A stretch of DNA of 64,000 nt. It comes from Aestuariibius sp. HNIBRBA575 (GTDB lineage: Bacteria > Pseudomonadota > Alphaproteobacteria > Rhodobacterales > Rhodobacteraceae). The notes beneath the pieces were generated by a model, which made no database searches, was not told where the DNA came from, and was given only the letters and a program-made list of their open reading frames with translations. The translations under genes and the position numbers were made by a program. This document shows, one piece after another, positions 1-9,020 of the stretch; position 1 is the stretch's first letter, and every line of letters starts with the position of its first letter. The DNA lies in contig NZ_CP162414.1 in assembly GCF_040932005.1 (NCBI RefSeq), forward strand, positions 1,143,501 to 1,207,500, in the 5' to 3' direction.

Positions 1-1622
1 TCGTTGGCGCAGGCTCTGCGGGCTGCGCCTTGGCTTATCGTTTGGCTGAGGCCGGAAAATCTGTCATATTGATTGAATTCGGTGGCTCTGATTTAGGGCC
101 GTTCATTCAGATGCCGGCGGCTTTGTCTTATCCGATGAACATGCCATTATATGATTGGGGATTTCAGTCCGAACCAGAGCCAAATCTGGGCAATCGGCGG
201 CTGGCGACCCCGCGCGGCAAAGTTGTTGGGGGATCGTCATCCATCAACGGCATGATCTTTGTGCGGGGCAACGCACAGGATTACGAACATTGGGCAGAAA
301 GTGGCGCCAAAGGGTGGTCCTATCGGGATGTGTTGCCCTATTTTAAGCGGATGGAGACCTGGCATGGTGGAACATCCGAATATCGGGGCAAAAACGGCCC
401 CCTGCATGTGACGCGCGGCCCTGGTAACAACCCACTGACCAAGGCATTTCGCAAGGCCGGTGTCCAAGCCGGTTATGACGATACCGAGGATTATAACGGC
501 CATCAACAAGAGGGTTTTGGCCCCTATGATATGACCGTTTACAAAGGTCGGCGCTGGTCGACGGCCAATGCCTATCTGCGCCCCGCCAAGGATATGGGGG
601 TCAAGGTCGTGCGTGGCTTGGCGCAACGTGTCATCATCAAAGACAAAGTCGCCACCGGTGTTGAAATTCTGCAAGGTGGCCAAACTCAGATCATCTCAGC
701 GAGATCAGAGGTGATCCTGTCAGCTTCGGCGATTAACTCTCCGAAATTGTTGATGCTTTCCGGGATTGGCCCAGCGGAACATCTGCGGGAACATGGCATT
801 GAGGTTGTCGCTGATCGCGCTGGCGTTGGCAAAAATCTACAAGACCACCTTGAACTTTATGTTCAATACAATGCGACCAAACCGGTTTCCCTTTATAAAT
901 ATTGGTCGCTGCTGGGCAAAGCCTATGTCGGGGCGCGTTGGTTGTTTACAAAAACGGGCATCGGGGCCTCAAATCAGTTTGAAATGGCGGGGTTTATCCG
1001 TTCCAAATCCGGGGTAAAATACCCAGATATTCAGTTCCATTTTTTGCCAATTGCGGTGCGATATGATGGAAAAACAGCGGCAAGCGGGCATGGTTTTCAG
1101 GCGCATGTAGGCCCGATGCGGTCAGTTTCACGGGGTGAAATCACCCTGAAATCCAACAACCCAACCCAAGCGCCGCGGATCTTCTTTAACTATATGTCCG
1201 ACCCATCCGACTGGGAAGATTTTCGAACATGTATCCGGCATACCCGAGAAATCATTGGGCAAAATGCCTTTGATCAATTCCGCGGTGATGAAATTCAACC
1301 CGGTGCAATGGCGCAATCTGATGCGGCATTGGATGATGTCATTCGTGAACATGCAGAAAGCGCGTTTCATCCCTGTGGCACCTGTCGCATGGGGGCGGCG
1401 GATGACGCGACTCCTGTCGTCGATCCAGAAGCCCGCGTGATTGGCGTATCTGGATTGCGGGTCGCTGACAGCTCTATTTTTCCGCGCATTACCAACGGCA
1501 ATCTAAACGCGCCGTCGATTATGACCGGTGAAAAAGTTGCGGATCATATTCTGGGTCGGTCCTTACCCCCTGAGGATTTGCAAGCGTGGCAGCATCCGGA
1601 TTGGGAATCGAAACAGAGATAA
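1..1622 (+). CDS. betA: Choline dehydrogenase-like GMC flavoprotein (5' partial)
   Basis: The reading frame is already open at the left edge, with codons from position 3, and reads [14 protein letters not shown]. This is the Rossmann GxGxxG FAD-binding loop that normally lies within the first 20 residues, so only a few N-terminal codons are missing. The GGSSSINGM segment and the C-terminal HPCGTCRMG and [12 protein letters not shown] blocks are typical of glucose-methanol-choline oxidoreductases and closest to BetA. BetA oxidises choline to betaine aldehyde for glycine betaine synthesis. No betB, betI or transporter is visible, so substrate is inferred. A related alcohol dehydrogenase remains possible. 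Confidence 0.82.
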   Translation, partial: VGAGSAGCALAYRLAEAGKSVILIEFGGSDLGPFIQMPAALSYPMNMPLYDWGFQSEPEPNLGNRRLATPRGKVVGGSSSINGMIFVRGNAQDYEHWAESGAKGWSYRDVLPYFKRMETWHGGTSEYRGKNGPLHVTRGPGNNPLTKAFRKAGVQAGYDDTEDYNGHQQEGFGPYDMTVYKGRRWSTANAYLRPAKDMGVKVVRGLAQRVIIKDKVATGVEILQGGQTQIISARSEVILSASAINSPKLLMLSGIGPAEHLREHGIEVVADRAGVGKNLQDHLELYVQYNATKPVSLYKYWSLLGKAYVGARWLFTKTGIGASNQFEMAGFIRSKSGVKYPDIQFHFLPIAVRYDGKTAASGHGFQAHVGPMRSVSRGEITLKSNNPTQAPRIFFNYMSDPSDWEDFRTCIRHTREIIGQNAFDQFRGDEIQPGAMAQSDAALDDVIREHAESAFHPCGTCRMGAADDATPVVDPEARVIGVSGLRVADSSIFPRITNGNLNAPSIMTGEKVADHILGRSLPPEDLQAWQHPDWESKQR

Positions 1623-1712
1623 TGATGTGGAAATAGGATTGGTTTGATCCGGGTCAATGTGCGGCGGGGTGCTGAGGGCTAGCCTGATGGTGAGCAACAT
1701 GAGGAGAGAAAA

Positions 1713-1958
1713 ATGTCTCACACCCCACATGAACTGGCAGAAGAATTTCCAGATCATATTGAGCAAATGCACGCGTTAAAGGTCGGTGATGCGCATTTCG
1801 CATCGCTGGCGGATAAATATCATGAACTGAACCGGGCGGTGCATCGTGCCGAAACCAATGTTGAGCCGACAGATGATGCGCATATGGCCGAATTGCGCAA
1901 AGAGCGCTTGGGCCTGAAAGACGAAATTTGGTCATTGCTCAGCAAAACTGACGCGTAA
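1713..1958 (+). CDS. YdcH-family (DUF465) small protein
   Basis: An 81-residue, highly charged, helical protein with the DUF465/YdcH layout: an N-terminal helix around EEFPDHIEQMHALK, then HFASLADKYHELNRAVHRAE, and a C-terminal helix beginning AELRKERLGLKDEI. A GAGGAG ribosome site lies about seven bases before the ATG. It has no signal peptide or membrane segment, so it should be cytoplasmic. The biochemical role of this family is not established. It stands alone between betA and bioR, 90 bases after the betA stop. Confidence 0.8.
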   Translation: MSHTPHELAEEFPDHIEQMHALKVGDAHFASLADKYHELNRAVHRAETNVEPTDDAHMAELRKERLGLKDEIWSLLSKTDA

Positions 1959-2008
1959 GCCAGGTATTCGAATCGGGCGGGCAGGGTTTCAAAACGTGTT
2001 CGTTTAAA

Positions 2009-2018
2009 TTATCTATAA
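2009..2018. promoter_or_regulatory. Predicted BioR operator before bioR
   Basis: The near-palindrome TTATCTATAA ends three bases before the bioR start codon. It matches the TTATMKATAA consensus described for the alphaproteobacterial GntR-type biotin repressor BioR. The identical decamer occurs again before bioY. The position over the start region suggests autorepression. Confidence 0.75.
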
Positions 2019-2021
2019 TTT

Positions 2022-2660
2022 ATGGCCGACACATACAAAGAAACACTGCCCGCCCAAATTGCCTTGGTTCTGTCTGACCGGATCATAACCGGACAACTGC
2101 CTGCAGGTGCCAAATTACGTCAGGACCACATTGCCGCTGAGTTTAAGACAAGCCACGTTCCTGTGCGAGAAGCCTTTCGCAGATTGGAAGCGCGTGGGTT
2201 GCTGATATCCATTCCCCGTCGCGGCGTGCGGGTGACGGGAATTGATCCCAATCAAAGACGTGAAGTCGCGGAAATGCGCGCCAGTCTAGAGGTTCTGGCT
2301 CTCAGACATGCTTCGCTGAATTTTGATCGTAACTATCTGGTATATTTAGGAAATTTAAACCAACAGCAAAGTGAGTGCGATACGATTCAAAGCTGGGAAG
2401 CGGCCAATCGGACGTTTCATCAGGCCTTGATCAAACTATGCAAAATGCCGCGACTCATCTCCTCAATAGAAGACCTGCATATTTCCAGCGCCCGGTTTCT
2501 ATTTGCTGCTAAACCCAACAAATGGGAGCCGCGTGTCGATCACGAACATTTGGCCATTTTAGACGCTTTGCGAAAGGGGCAGATTGAGGTTGCCTGCGCA
2601 ATTCTGGCCCAACATGTTCGGCGTGCAGGGCGTCGTCTTGGTGGGCGCTTGGGTCGGTAA
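2022..2660 (+). CDS. bioR: GntR-family biotin regulator BioR
   Basis: A 212-residue regulator with an N-terminal GntR winged helix (about residues 8-75, including AAEFKTSHVPVREAFRRLEARG) and a C-terminal helical FCD-like ligand domain containing MRASLEVLALRHA and EAANRTFHQAL. It is called BioR, not a generic FadR-type regulator, because a TTATCTATAA box precedes both it and bioY just downstream. BioR represses biotin synthesis or uptake genes in alphaproteobacteria. No clear Shine-Dalgarno sequence precedes the ATG, so translation may be leaderless or weak. The assignment combines family recognition with operator context. Confidence 0.8.
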   Translation: MADTYKETLPAQIALVLSDRIITGQLPAGAKLRQDHIAAEFKTSHVPVREAFRRLEARGLLISIPRRGVRVTGIDPNQRREVAEMRASLEVLALRHASLNFDRNYLVYLGNLNQQQSECDTIQSWEAANRTFHQALIKLCKMPRLISSIEDLHISSARFLFAAKPNKWEPRVDHEHLAILDALRKGQIEVACAILAQHVRRAGRRLGGRLGR

Positions 2661-2732
2661 TTCCTCACAATTTCGGAAATTCTTGCAAGAGGCGAGCGCC
2701 TATGGTCCCAAAGATGGCAAGAAGATCGAAAA

Positions 2733-2742
2733 TTATCTATAA
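2733..2742. promoter_or_regulatory. Predicted BioR operator before bioY
   Basis: A second exact TTATCTATAA decamer, 16 bases before the bioY start and just upstream of its GAGGA ribosome site. A repressor bound here would block bioY expression when biotin is plentiful. It is the same sequence as the box before bioR. Confidence 0.78.
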
Positions 2743-2758
2743 AATGAGGACATGTAAT

Positions 2759-3340
2759 ATGCATCACCCCGCTGCAATGAATCACCCCCCATCCTTCAGC
2801 CCCCTGTCTCTATCGGACCAAGCGACCCACTGGAAAATGATCGCCGTTTTGGTCGGCACGATTGTTTTGGCCGTCTCTTCGCGGATTGAGGTGCCGATGT
2901 ATCCCGTCCCCGTCACGATGCAGACCTTTGCCGTGACGATGATCGGCGCGCTATATGGCTGGCGGCTGGGTGGCATCACTGTTTTGACGTGGCTGGGCGA
3001 AGCCGCGATGGGCGCACCGGTTTTGGCAGGTGGCGCTGGTGGTTTGGCGCATTTTGCCGGCCCAACGGGGGGATATTTGGCGTCTTTCCCTATTATCGCG
3101 GCATTAACCGGATTTCTGGCCGAAAAAGGTTGGAATGGCGGTCGGGTCTGGCTGGCGTTTTTGGCGATGAGCCTTGCCAATGTCCTGTGTCTGTTGATTG
3201 GGGCCAGTTGGTTGGCAACGTTTACCGGCGTGGAAAAAGCGATCGTTTTGGGTGTCACGCCGTTTCTGATCGGAGCGGTTCTAAAATCTGCGCTTGGGGC
3301 GGTTATATTGCGCCAATGGACGCGTTATAAGGCTGTATGA
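2759..3340 (+). CDS. bioY: BioY biotin uptake S-component
   Basis: A 193-residue inner-membrane protein with about six hydrophobic helices and the BioY-type glycine-rich segment containing FAGPTGGYL. BioY binds biotin as the substrate-specific part of an ECF transporter. No bioM or bioN energising genes are visible, so it may act alone or with distant components. The ATG at 2759 is chosen because GAGGA lies eight bases upstream. Earlier in-frame codons would run through the BioR box. It follows bioR, and its stop overlaps the next gene as ATGA. Biotin supply fits the nearby biotin-dependent propionyl-CoA carboxylase. Confidence 0.88.
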   Translation: MHHPAAMNHPPSFSPLSLSDQATHWKMIAVLVGTIVLAVSSRIEVPMYPVPVTMQTFAVTMIGALYGWRLGGITVLTWLGEAAMGAPVLAGGAGGLAHFAGPTGGYLASFPIIAALTGFLAEKGWNGGRVWLAFLAMSLANVLCLLIGASWLATFTGVEKAIVLGVTPFLIGAVLKSALGAVILRQWTRYKAV

Positions 3341-3765
3341 TTATTCACCTGCGCGCCCATCATCTATTGTGTATTCTGTCCTATATCGGCAAGGGCTACA
3401 GCCCTGAATTCGTTAAGAACTATGACGAAATTGCACAAAAATTGTCAGCGGGCGCGCAGGTGAAATTGGTCGCTGGGCCCGACGATATTTGTGCCCCGAT
3501 GCTGTCGGGGCCTGATCGACATTGTGTCGGCCATGACGTGCAAAAACGCGATGAACAAGCCGCCCAAAGCATCGCTTCTTTGTTAGGACGCTCTATTGCG
3601 CCGGGGACGATGTTTCGTCTGACGCCAAATGTGTTGCAAACCTTGCGAATGGGGTTTGCGGATGGGGGTATTCGCGCCGCCTGTCAGGGATGCACATGGT
3701 CGGATCTGTGTGATGATATCGCTGCCAGCGGCTTTGATGGGGCGCGGGTTCATTCCACCGAATAA
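3337..3765 (+). CDS. DUF1284 protein coupled to bioY
   Basis: A 142-residue protein starting with the LRAHHLLC block that marks DUF1284. Further cysteines sit at DDICAPM, DRHCVGH, RAACQGC and SDLCDD, giving several Cys and His residues that could bind metal or an iron-sulfur cluster. That binding is inference. Its start overlaps the bioY stop as ATGA, so the two should be co-translated and share the BioR operator. The 3' end overlaps the convergent regulator gene by 16 bases. The function of DUF1284 is not known to me. Confidence 0.8.
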   Translation: MIIHLRAHHLLCILSYIGKGYSPEFVKNYDEIAQKLSAGAQVKLVAGPDDICAPMLSGPDRHCVGHDVQKRDEQAAQSIASLLGRSIAPGTMFRLTPNVLQTLRMGFADGGIRAACQGCTWSDLCDDIAASGFDGARVHSTE

Positions 3766-5138
3766 GGCAGAACATCCCGTTGGTTTAGATCAACCGATAG
3801 CTGACGTTCCAATGGGGGAACGGATCGTTGATGGCATCCACGTCGTTCGCAGATACGGCAAGAAATCCCAATAGGTTCAAAGGCATCCGGCGATCCGATG
3901 TCCATATGATCTGCATAGACCAGCGCATTGGCATGCCGGATTTCACAGCCCAATCCAATCGCATATCGACGTGTTGGCGCATCAAATGCGCCGCCAGATT
4001 TGCTTACGTCGCGGGCGAGGCAAAAATACCGAATGCCGTCTGGTGTTTCGGCCAATTGCTGCAAAAACCGCCCCGGCGTTTCAAAGGCGCGATGCACATT
4101 CCACAGCGGACAGGCGCCGCCATATCGCGCAAATTGCAAGGTCGTGGCCGAGTGACGTTTGGTGATTGTCCCGGCCTGATCTACACGTACAAAAAAGAAC
4201 GGAATGCCCTTGGCGCCGTGACGCTGCATGGTCGACAACCGATGCGCCACCTGTTCCAGAGAGGCGCCAAATCGATCCGATAGGCGTTCTAAATCATGGC
4301 GCATGGTTTGCGCGGCTTCCAGAAATGGCCCGTACGGCATTAGGGCGGCCCCGGCAAAGTAATTGGCCAGCCCGATTTTGGCGATGCTGCGCGCCTCGGG
4401 GCTTTGAAAACGTGCGAAATCCAGCGTCGCTTCGAGCAGGTCATCCTGCGTGATCAGGGCCAGTTGCACCAGCAATTGAAAATTGCGCGTCGCTTCTGAG
4501 CTGCGCCGCGACAGGGTGAGGGTCTGGGTTTCAACATCGTATTTGCGCACTTGGTGGCGATCCGCATGCACCACGCGAATACCGTGATTTTCCAAGGCTT
4601 TGATGGCATTTGTTGTGGTGTCGCCTTGGGCTGAAAACCGTTCTGCGGCGCGATCAACAGCGTCGATGTAATTGTCGCAATAATGAAAGAAATCCCGCAC
4701 CTCTTCCCAGGGGCTGGGCTGTAGGCGGGAATCTTCGCGACCCAATGCTTCGTCCAGTGATGCAAGCCGTTCATGGGTTTGCCGATAGGCGGCATGCAAA
4801 TCCAGAAATGCTCGCGCCAAAGCCGGAGCGTTTGAGGCCGCAAGTCGCAGATCAGAGAGCGGTGGCGGGGCGGCGGTAAACATCGGATCGGCCAAGGCTT
4901 CGCGCATATCACCGACCAATCTGGCTTCGTCCCCGGATTGCAATTCGGTCACGTCGAACCCAAATTCTTGCGCCAAGGCCAGAACAACCCCGGTGCTGAC
5001 AGGCCGGTTGTTGTTTTCCATTTGGTTCAGATAGGGCAGGGACACGCCCAGCTTTTCTGCGAACCCTTTTTGGGTTAGTTCCAGCCGTCCACGAAGTTCG
5101 CGTAACTTATTGCCTGCATATAGTTTTTGGACTGCCAT
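3750..5138 (-). CDS. pccR: PccR-type short-chain acyl-CoA regulator
   Basis: A 462-residue protein with an N-terminal XRE helix-turn-helix (about residues 5-62, LRELRGRLELTQKGFAEKLG), a long central region resembling the degenerate ImmA/IrrE-like domain, and a cysteine-rich C-terminus (CRICERRGCHQRS). This layout is that of ScfR regulators, including RamB and the Rhodobacter PccR that controls propionyl-CoA carboxylase. ATG 5138 is preferred over the in-frame TTG at 5153, because the TTG falls inside a TTTGCAAA box and AAGG lies six bases before the ATG. It follows the MFS gene and is close to pccB. It probably activates pcc genes in response to propionyl-CoA and controls itself. Confidence 0.85.
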   Translation of the reverse strand: MAVQKLYAGNKLRELRGRLELTQKGFAEKLGVSLPYLNQMENNNRPVSTGVVLALAQEFGFDVTELQSGDEARLVGDMREALADPMFTAAPPPLSDLRLAASNAPALARAFLDLHAAYRQTHERLASLDEALGREDSRLQPSPWEEVRDFFHYCDNYIDAVDRAAERFSAQGDTTTNAIKALENHGIRVVHADRHQVRKYDVETQTLTLSRRSSEATRNFQLLVQLALITQDDLLEATLDFARFQSPEARSIAKIGLANYFAGAALMPYGPFLEAAQTMRHDLERLSDRFGASLEQVAHRLSTMQRHGAKGIPFFFVRVDQAGTITKRHSATTLQFARYGGACPLWNVHRAFETPGRFLQQLAETPDGIRYFCLARDVSKSGGAFDAPTRRYAIGLGCEIRHANALVYADHMDIGSPDAFEPIGISCRICERRGCHQRSVPPLERQLSVDLNQRDVLPYSVE

Positions 5139-5146
5139 TGGGGGCC

Positions 5147-5192
5147 TTTGCAAATTTGCTTGGCTCTAATGTGCCTCTGCAAATCTGGCAAA
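5147..5192. promoter_or_regulatory. TTTGCAAA-type boxes before pccR
   Basis: This stretch between the MFS and pccR genes holds an exact TTTGCAAA at 5147-5154, followed without a gap by TTTGC. Weaker copies occur at 5177-5183 (CTGCAAA) and 5185-5192 (CTGGCAAA). The same motif is repeated before pccB. The first box ends about nine bases before the pccR start codon, consistent with autoregulation by PccR. Binding is inferred from motif sharing. Confidence 0.65.
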
Positions 5193-5199
5193 GCAAGGC

Positions 5200-6417
5200 T
5201 TAGGCCAATATGCCGCGCTCGCGCTGGGTGACGAATAAAATCGCCCCGATTGAGGCCGCGGATGTCAGGAACATGATCAACTGCAATGGCAATGCGCCGG
5301 ATTCAACGCTCAGCGTCCAGCCGGCAAAGGCCGACAAAAACGCCCCGCCCGCAATCATGATCGATCCGCCAATTCCGCTGGCGGTCCCCGCCAGATGCGG
5401 GCGAACCGACAACATGCCTGCGGCGGCATTGGGCATGACCAAACCGTTGCCAAGGCCGAGGAACGTACTGAAACCAAAGAATAAAAATGGGCCATCCGCG
5501 ATGCCAAGCAGGCTGAACAACAAAGATGTCCCCATGCCCAAAGTGGAAATCAGCGTGCCTGCATAGATCATTTTATTGATGCCATAGCGCGTGGTGTAAC
5601 GCCCGGAAATGAAATTGCCGAACCCATATCCAACTGCGGGCGCCCCCAGGGCGATGCCGGTCCAAAATGGCGTTAACCCATAGACGTCACCGGAGACAAA
5701 AGAGGCACCGCCGAGATAGGCAAAAAACGCACCAGAGGCGAAAGTCGAGGCGCCGACATACCCCCAAAACCGGGGGGAGGCGAACAATTCTGGGTAGGTT
5801 CGCACTTGTTGGGCAAAGGTCATGCCGTTGCCGCGCACCGTTTCGCCCAGATCGCGGTAACACAAAACAAATGTCAACAATCCCGACGCAATCACAAAGA
5901 GCAGCACGGCGTGCCAGCCAAAAGCCTGCTGCAATACGCCGCCGATCATGGGGCCAAACATCGGGACCAATGACATGCCCATCGTGACATAGCCGATCAT
6001 GGATGCGGCTTCTTCTTGGGGGACCATGTCACGCACGATGGCGCGGGACATGACCATACCGGTCACAATCACGCCTTGCATCAGGCGAAACGTCAGGAAC
6101 ATTTCCACGCTTGTTGACAGAACTGCGCCGATGGAGGCCAGAATAAACAGCGCAATCGCCGCCAGCACCACGGGGCGTCGTCCAAAACGGTCCGAAATCG
6201 GTCCGATCACCAATTGCAACACGGCCGTAACCGCGAAATAGGCCGACACGCTGAGCTGAATGACAGCGTATTCCGTGTCGAAATATTCGGTCATCTGACT
6301 AAGCGACGGCAGCAGGATGGACATATTGAGCGCGCCCAGTCCTGCGATAAAGACCAGCGTGATGATATGTGGTGGTGTGGTTCGGTCCAGAAAACGGACG
6401 AGAGGCGCGTTTGACAT
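5200..6417 (-). CDS. Bcr/CflA-type MFS exporter
   Basis: A 405-residue protein with about 12 hydrophobic helices and the MFS motif A signature GPISDRFGRRPV in the loop after helix 2. Length, the N-terminal helix IITLVFIAGLGALNMSILLP, and VQLSVSAYF-like helix 2 spacing fit the Bcr/CflA drug-efflux subfamily. Substrate cannot be read from sequence. It is divergent from pccB and shares that 228-base control region. It is followed after 61 bases by pccR on the same strand. Control by PccR, and export of a propionate-related compound, are possible but unproven. Confidence 0.82.
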   Translation of the reverse strand: MSNAPLVRFLDRTTPPHIITLVFIAGLGALNMSILLPSLSQMTEYFDTEYAVIQLSVSAYFAVTAVLQLVIGPISDRFGRRPVVLAAIALFILASIGAVLSTSVEMFLTFRLMQGVIVTGMVMSRAIVRDMVPQEEAASMIGYVTMGMSLVPMFGPMIGGVLQQAFGWHAVLLFVIASGLLTFVLCYRDLGETVRGNGMTFAQQVRTYPELFASPRFWGYVGASTFASGAFFAYLGGASFVSGDVYGLTPFWTGIALGAPAVGYGFGNFISGRYTTRYGINKMIYAGTLISTLGMGTSLLFSLLGIADGPFLFFGFSTFLGLGNGLVMPNAAAGMLSVRPHLAGTASGIGGSIMIAGGAFLSAFAGWTLSVESGALPLQLIMFLTSAASIGAILFVTQRERGILA

Positions 6418-6479
6418 TCGTAACAGCTATGCTTGCTAAACTGTTCTGTCTAGATGCGCACAAGGAATAGTTGTTTTCA

Positions 6480-6545
6480 TTTGCAATGATTTGCAGTTTT
6501 GCAAATTTAGAAAACTGCAAATGTATGGTTTTGCAAATTTGCCCA
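6480..6545. promoter_or_regulatory. Tandem TTTGCAAA array before pccB
   Basis: Exact TTTGCAAA copies lie at 6498-6505 and 6530-6537. Degenerate copies occur at 6480 (TTTGCAAT), 6490 (TTTGCAGT), 6506 (TTTAGAAA), 6514 (ACTGCAAA) and 6538 (TTTGCCCA). From 6490 to 6545 the units fall on an 8-base register, with one unit (6522) decayed. Motif and location fit the operator of PccR. The array lies between divergent pccB and the MFS gene and could serve both. Confidence 0.75.
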
Positions 6546-6645
6546 ATCTCTCTTCAATTGTATGTAATCCGCAGGTAGGCTCTGCCGCAAGGTTAGGCAT
6601 ATTGCCATTGCGGGCGACGAAATTGCCCGAAATTGGGAGCGAGAC

Positions 6646-8178
6646 ATGAAAGATATTCTTCAGGAACTGAACGATCGTCGTGAAGAGGCCCGGCTTGGGG
6701 GCGGCGAACGACGGATCGCAGCGCAGCATTCCAAGGGCAAATTGACGGCCCGCGAACGGATTGAACTGTTGCTAGATGATGGCAGTTTCGAAGAGTTCGA
6801 CATGTTTATTTCGCACCGTTGTACCGATTTTGGTATGGAAAATCAAAAGCCTGCAGGTGATGGCGTCGTCACTGGCTGGGGGACTATCAACGGTCGCATG
6901 GTCTATGTGTACTCGCAGGATTTCACGGTTTTGGGTGGATCGGTGTCGGCCACACATGCGCAGAAAATTTGCAAGATCATGGATATGGCCATGCAAAATG
7001 GCGCGCCTGTGATCGGCCTGAACGATTCCGGCGGTGCGCGAATCCAAGAGGGCGTCGACGCCTTGGCCGGCTACGCTGAAATTTTCCAGCGCAACATCAT
7101 GGCCTCCGGCGTGATCCCACAGATCAGCGTGATCATGGGGCCATGCGCCGGTGGGGCGGTTTATTCGCCCGCAATGACCGACTTTATCTTTATGGTGCGT
7201 GACAGTTCCTACATGTTTGTCACCGGCCCCGATGTGGTGAAAACCGTGACAAACGAAGTGGTGACCGCCGAAGAACTGGGCGGGGCATCCACCCATACAA
7301 AAAAATCATCCGTCGCGGATGGCGCGTTTGAAAACGACGTCGAAGCCTTGGCCGAAGTGCGCCGTTTGGTGGATTTCCTTCCGTCCGACAATCGCTCTAA
7401 ACCGCCCGTGCGTCCCTTCTTTGATGATGTGAACCGGTTGGAAAACAGCTTGGATACGTTGATCCCGGACAATCCAAATTCACCGTATGACATGAAAGAA
7501 TTGATCACCAAATTGGCGGACGAAGGTGATTTCTACGAAATTCAAGAGGATTTCGCCAAAAACATGCTGACCGGGTTTATCCGCCTCGAAGGATCAACCG
7601 TGGGCGTTGTGGCCAACCAGCCGTTGGTTTTGGCAGGCTGTCTGGACATCGATTCATCGCGCAAAGCGGCGCGGTTTGTGCGGTTCTGTGATGCGTTCGA
7701 AATTCCGATCCTGACTTTGGTTGACGTCCCCGGCTTTTTGCCCGGCACCAGCCAGGAATATGGTGGCGTGATCAAACATGGGGCAAAACTGCTGTTTGCC
7801 TATGGCGAAGCGACCGTGCCCAAAGTCACGCTGATCACCCGCAAAGCCTATGGCGGCGCATATGACGTGATGGCGTCCAAACATCTGCGCGGCGATTTCA
7901 ACTATGCTTGGCCCACGGCGGAAATCGCGGTGATGGGTGCCAAAGGGGCGACCGAAATTATCCATCGCGCGGATCTGGGGGATGCGGAAAAAATCGCGCA
8001 GCACACCGCCGATTACGAAGACCGGTTTGCTAACCCGTTTGTCGCCGCCGAACGTGGGTTTATCGACGAAGTGATCCAGCCACGCAGCACCCGCAAACGG
8101 ATTTGTCGGGCTTTTGCGTCCCTACGGGGCAAGCAACTGACCAACCCGTGGAAAAAACACGATAATATCCCGCTGTAA
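6646..8178 (+). CDS. pccB: Propionyl-CoA carboxylase beta subunit
   Basis: A 510-residue carboxyltransferase. It takes the carboxyl group from biotin on PccA and transfers it to propionyl-CoA, giving methylmalonyl-CoA. The N-terminal [19 protein letters not shown] block is diagnostic, followed by the two crotonase-like halves with [24 protein letters not shown], the [10 protein letters not shown] acyl-CoA loop and [10 protein letters not shown]. Length is normal for PccB. The start follows GGGAGCGAG. pccA lies 2.7 kb downstream on the same strand, separated by small unknown genes. A PccR-type array precedes it. Other biotin-dependent acyl-CoA carboxylases are close relatives, but the linked pccR and mcm favour PCC. 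Confidence 0.95.
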   Translation: MKDILQELNDRREEARLGGGERRIAAQHSKGKLTARERIELLLDDGSFEEFDMFISHRCTDFGMENQKPAGDGVVTGWGTINGRMVYVYSQDFTVLGGSVSATHAQKICKIMDMAMQNGAPVIGLNDSGGARIQEGVDALAGYAEIFQRNIMASGVIPQISVIMGPCAGGAVYSPAMTDFIFMVRDSSYMFVTGPDVVKTVTNEVVTAEELGGASTHTKKSSVADGAFENDVEALAEVRRLVDFLPSDNRSKPPVRPFFDDVNRLENSLDTLIPDNPNSPYDMKELITKLADEGDFYEIQEDFAKNMLTGFIRLEGSTVGVVANQPLVLAGCLDIDSSRKAARFVRFCDAFEIPILTLVDVPGFLPGTSQEYGGVIKHGAKLLFAYGEATVPKVTLITRKAYGGAYDVMASKHLRGDFNYAWPTAEIAVMGAKGATEIIHRADLGDAEKIAQHTADYEDRFANPFVAAERGFIDEVIQPRSTRKRICRAFASLRGKQLTNPWKKHDNIPL

Positions 8179-8187
8179 GGTGCAGGA

Positions 8188-8673
8188 ATGACCCGCGAAC
8201 TTACCCCAACCCCCAAAGACGCGCCGGAAATGGCCGCCAATTTTGTGGCGATCGCATCCAAACAGGGCGACAGCCGTTTTGACTATTCAGAGGGCAGCAT
8301 TCGCGCTCTGGATGAGTTGATCGGTGGGTTCCACGACAATGGTGACCGCTCTGAGAATATGGGTGGGACTATTATGGTGGCCGGGGCGTATCTGGGCGAA
8401 GTGATGGTGCGCCATCGCGGGGCAACATGGATTGATGGCACCAAAGCGGACGTTGATGACGCCATGCGGTTTCCGCTGATGATGCAATGCGGGACGCAAA
8501 CGCTGGTGCCGTTTGCCAAAGTCGCTAAGCGTTTGGATAACGGGTCAGAGGACGATTTGGTGTTTTATTATCAAACACTTGTCAAACTCACCACGGGTGA
8601 GATGCCAGACATGACACCGGTCGCACCGACCAAAAGATCGCTGTTTCAGCGCCTGACAGGACGGGGAAAATGA
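8188..8673 (+). CDS. Conserved protein of unknown function in pcc operon
   Basis: A 161-residue soluble protein starting 9 bases after pccB. It has no signal peptide. A recognisable segment reads GGTIMVAGAYLGEVMVRHRG, followed by an aromatic-containing strand (ATWIDG) and a basic C-terminus (KRSLFQRLTGRGK). This resembles small immunity-like or DUF3806-type proteins in its G-x-LGE pattern, but I cannot assign a family with confidence. Its TGA overlaps the next ATG, so translation is coupled. Co-transcription with pccB suggests a link to the carboxylase or a passenger role. Confidence 0.7.
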   Translation: MTRELTPTPKDAPEMAANFVAIASKQGDSRFDYSEGSIRALDELIGGFHDNGDRSENMGGTIMVAGAYLGEVMVRHRGATWIDGTKADVDDAMRFPLMMQCGTQTLVPFAKVAKRLDNGSEDDLVFYYQTLVKLTTGEMPDMTPVAPTKRSLFQRLTGRGK

Positions 8674-9020
8674 CCCGTAAAAACTGGCATATTGTTCCGG
8701 CCGAAAATGGCATCACGTTGACGCGGCGTTTGCCTGCGCGATTTGATGTGCAGGCCCAAACAACGTTGCCGGACGGATCATTGAAACGATTGGCGCATCA
8801 AATCCGTCAGGATTTATGGCGGGCCTTGCAAAATCTGCGCGGGTTTTCCCCTGTGGTTGAACTGATCCGGGTGGATGGCTTGGTTCAGGTGCGGGCAGGG
8901 GGGCGTATTGACGGTGTACAACCGATTGGCGCGCCCGTTCAGGGGATCATTCAGGACGTTCTGGATGCACCTGACAACCGCACCCGTTGGGTGTCCAATG
9001 CAAATCGGGGCCTGTCATGA
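8670..9020 (+). CDS. Hypothetical protein in pcc operon
   Basis: A 116-residue basic cytoplasmic protein (MTRKNWHIVPAENGITLTRR) with an alpha/beta-looking middle containing LWRALQNLRGFSPVVEL and a GRIDG turn. No domain is recognised. It overlaps its neighbours on both sides through ATGA junctions at 8670 and 9017, which strongly supports a real coupled gene. It has no cysteine, signal peptide or membrane helix. The role is unknown. Confidence 0.68.
   Translation: MTRKNWHIVPAENGITLTRRLPARFDVQAQTTLPDGSLKRLAHQIRQDLWRALQNLRGFSPVVELIRVDGLVQVRAGGRIDGVQPIGAPVQGIIQDVLDAPDNRTRWVSNANRGLS

Noticed and set aside
4454..4912. Minus-strand 152-codon frame inside the pccR gene region
   Set aside because: It lies wholly within pccR in a shifted frame, with Trp/Pro-rich random composition.
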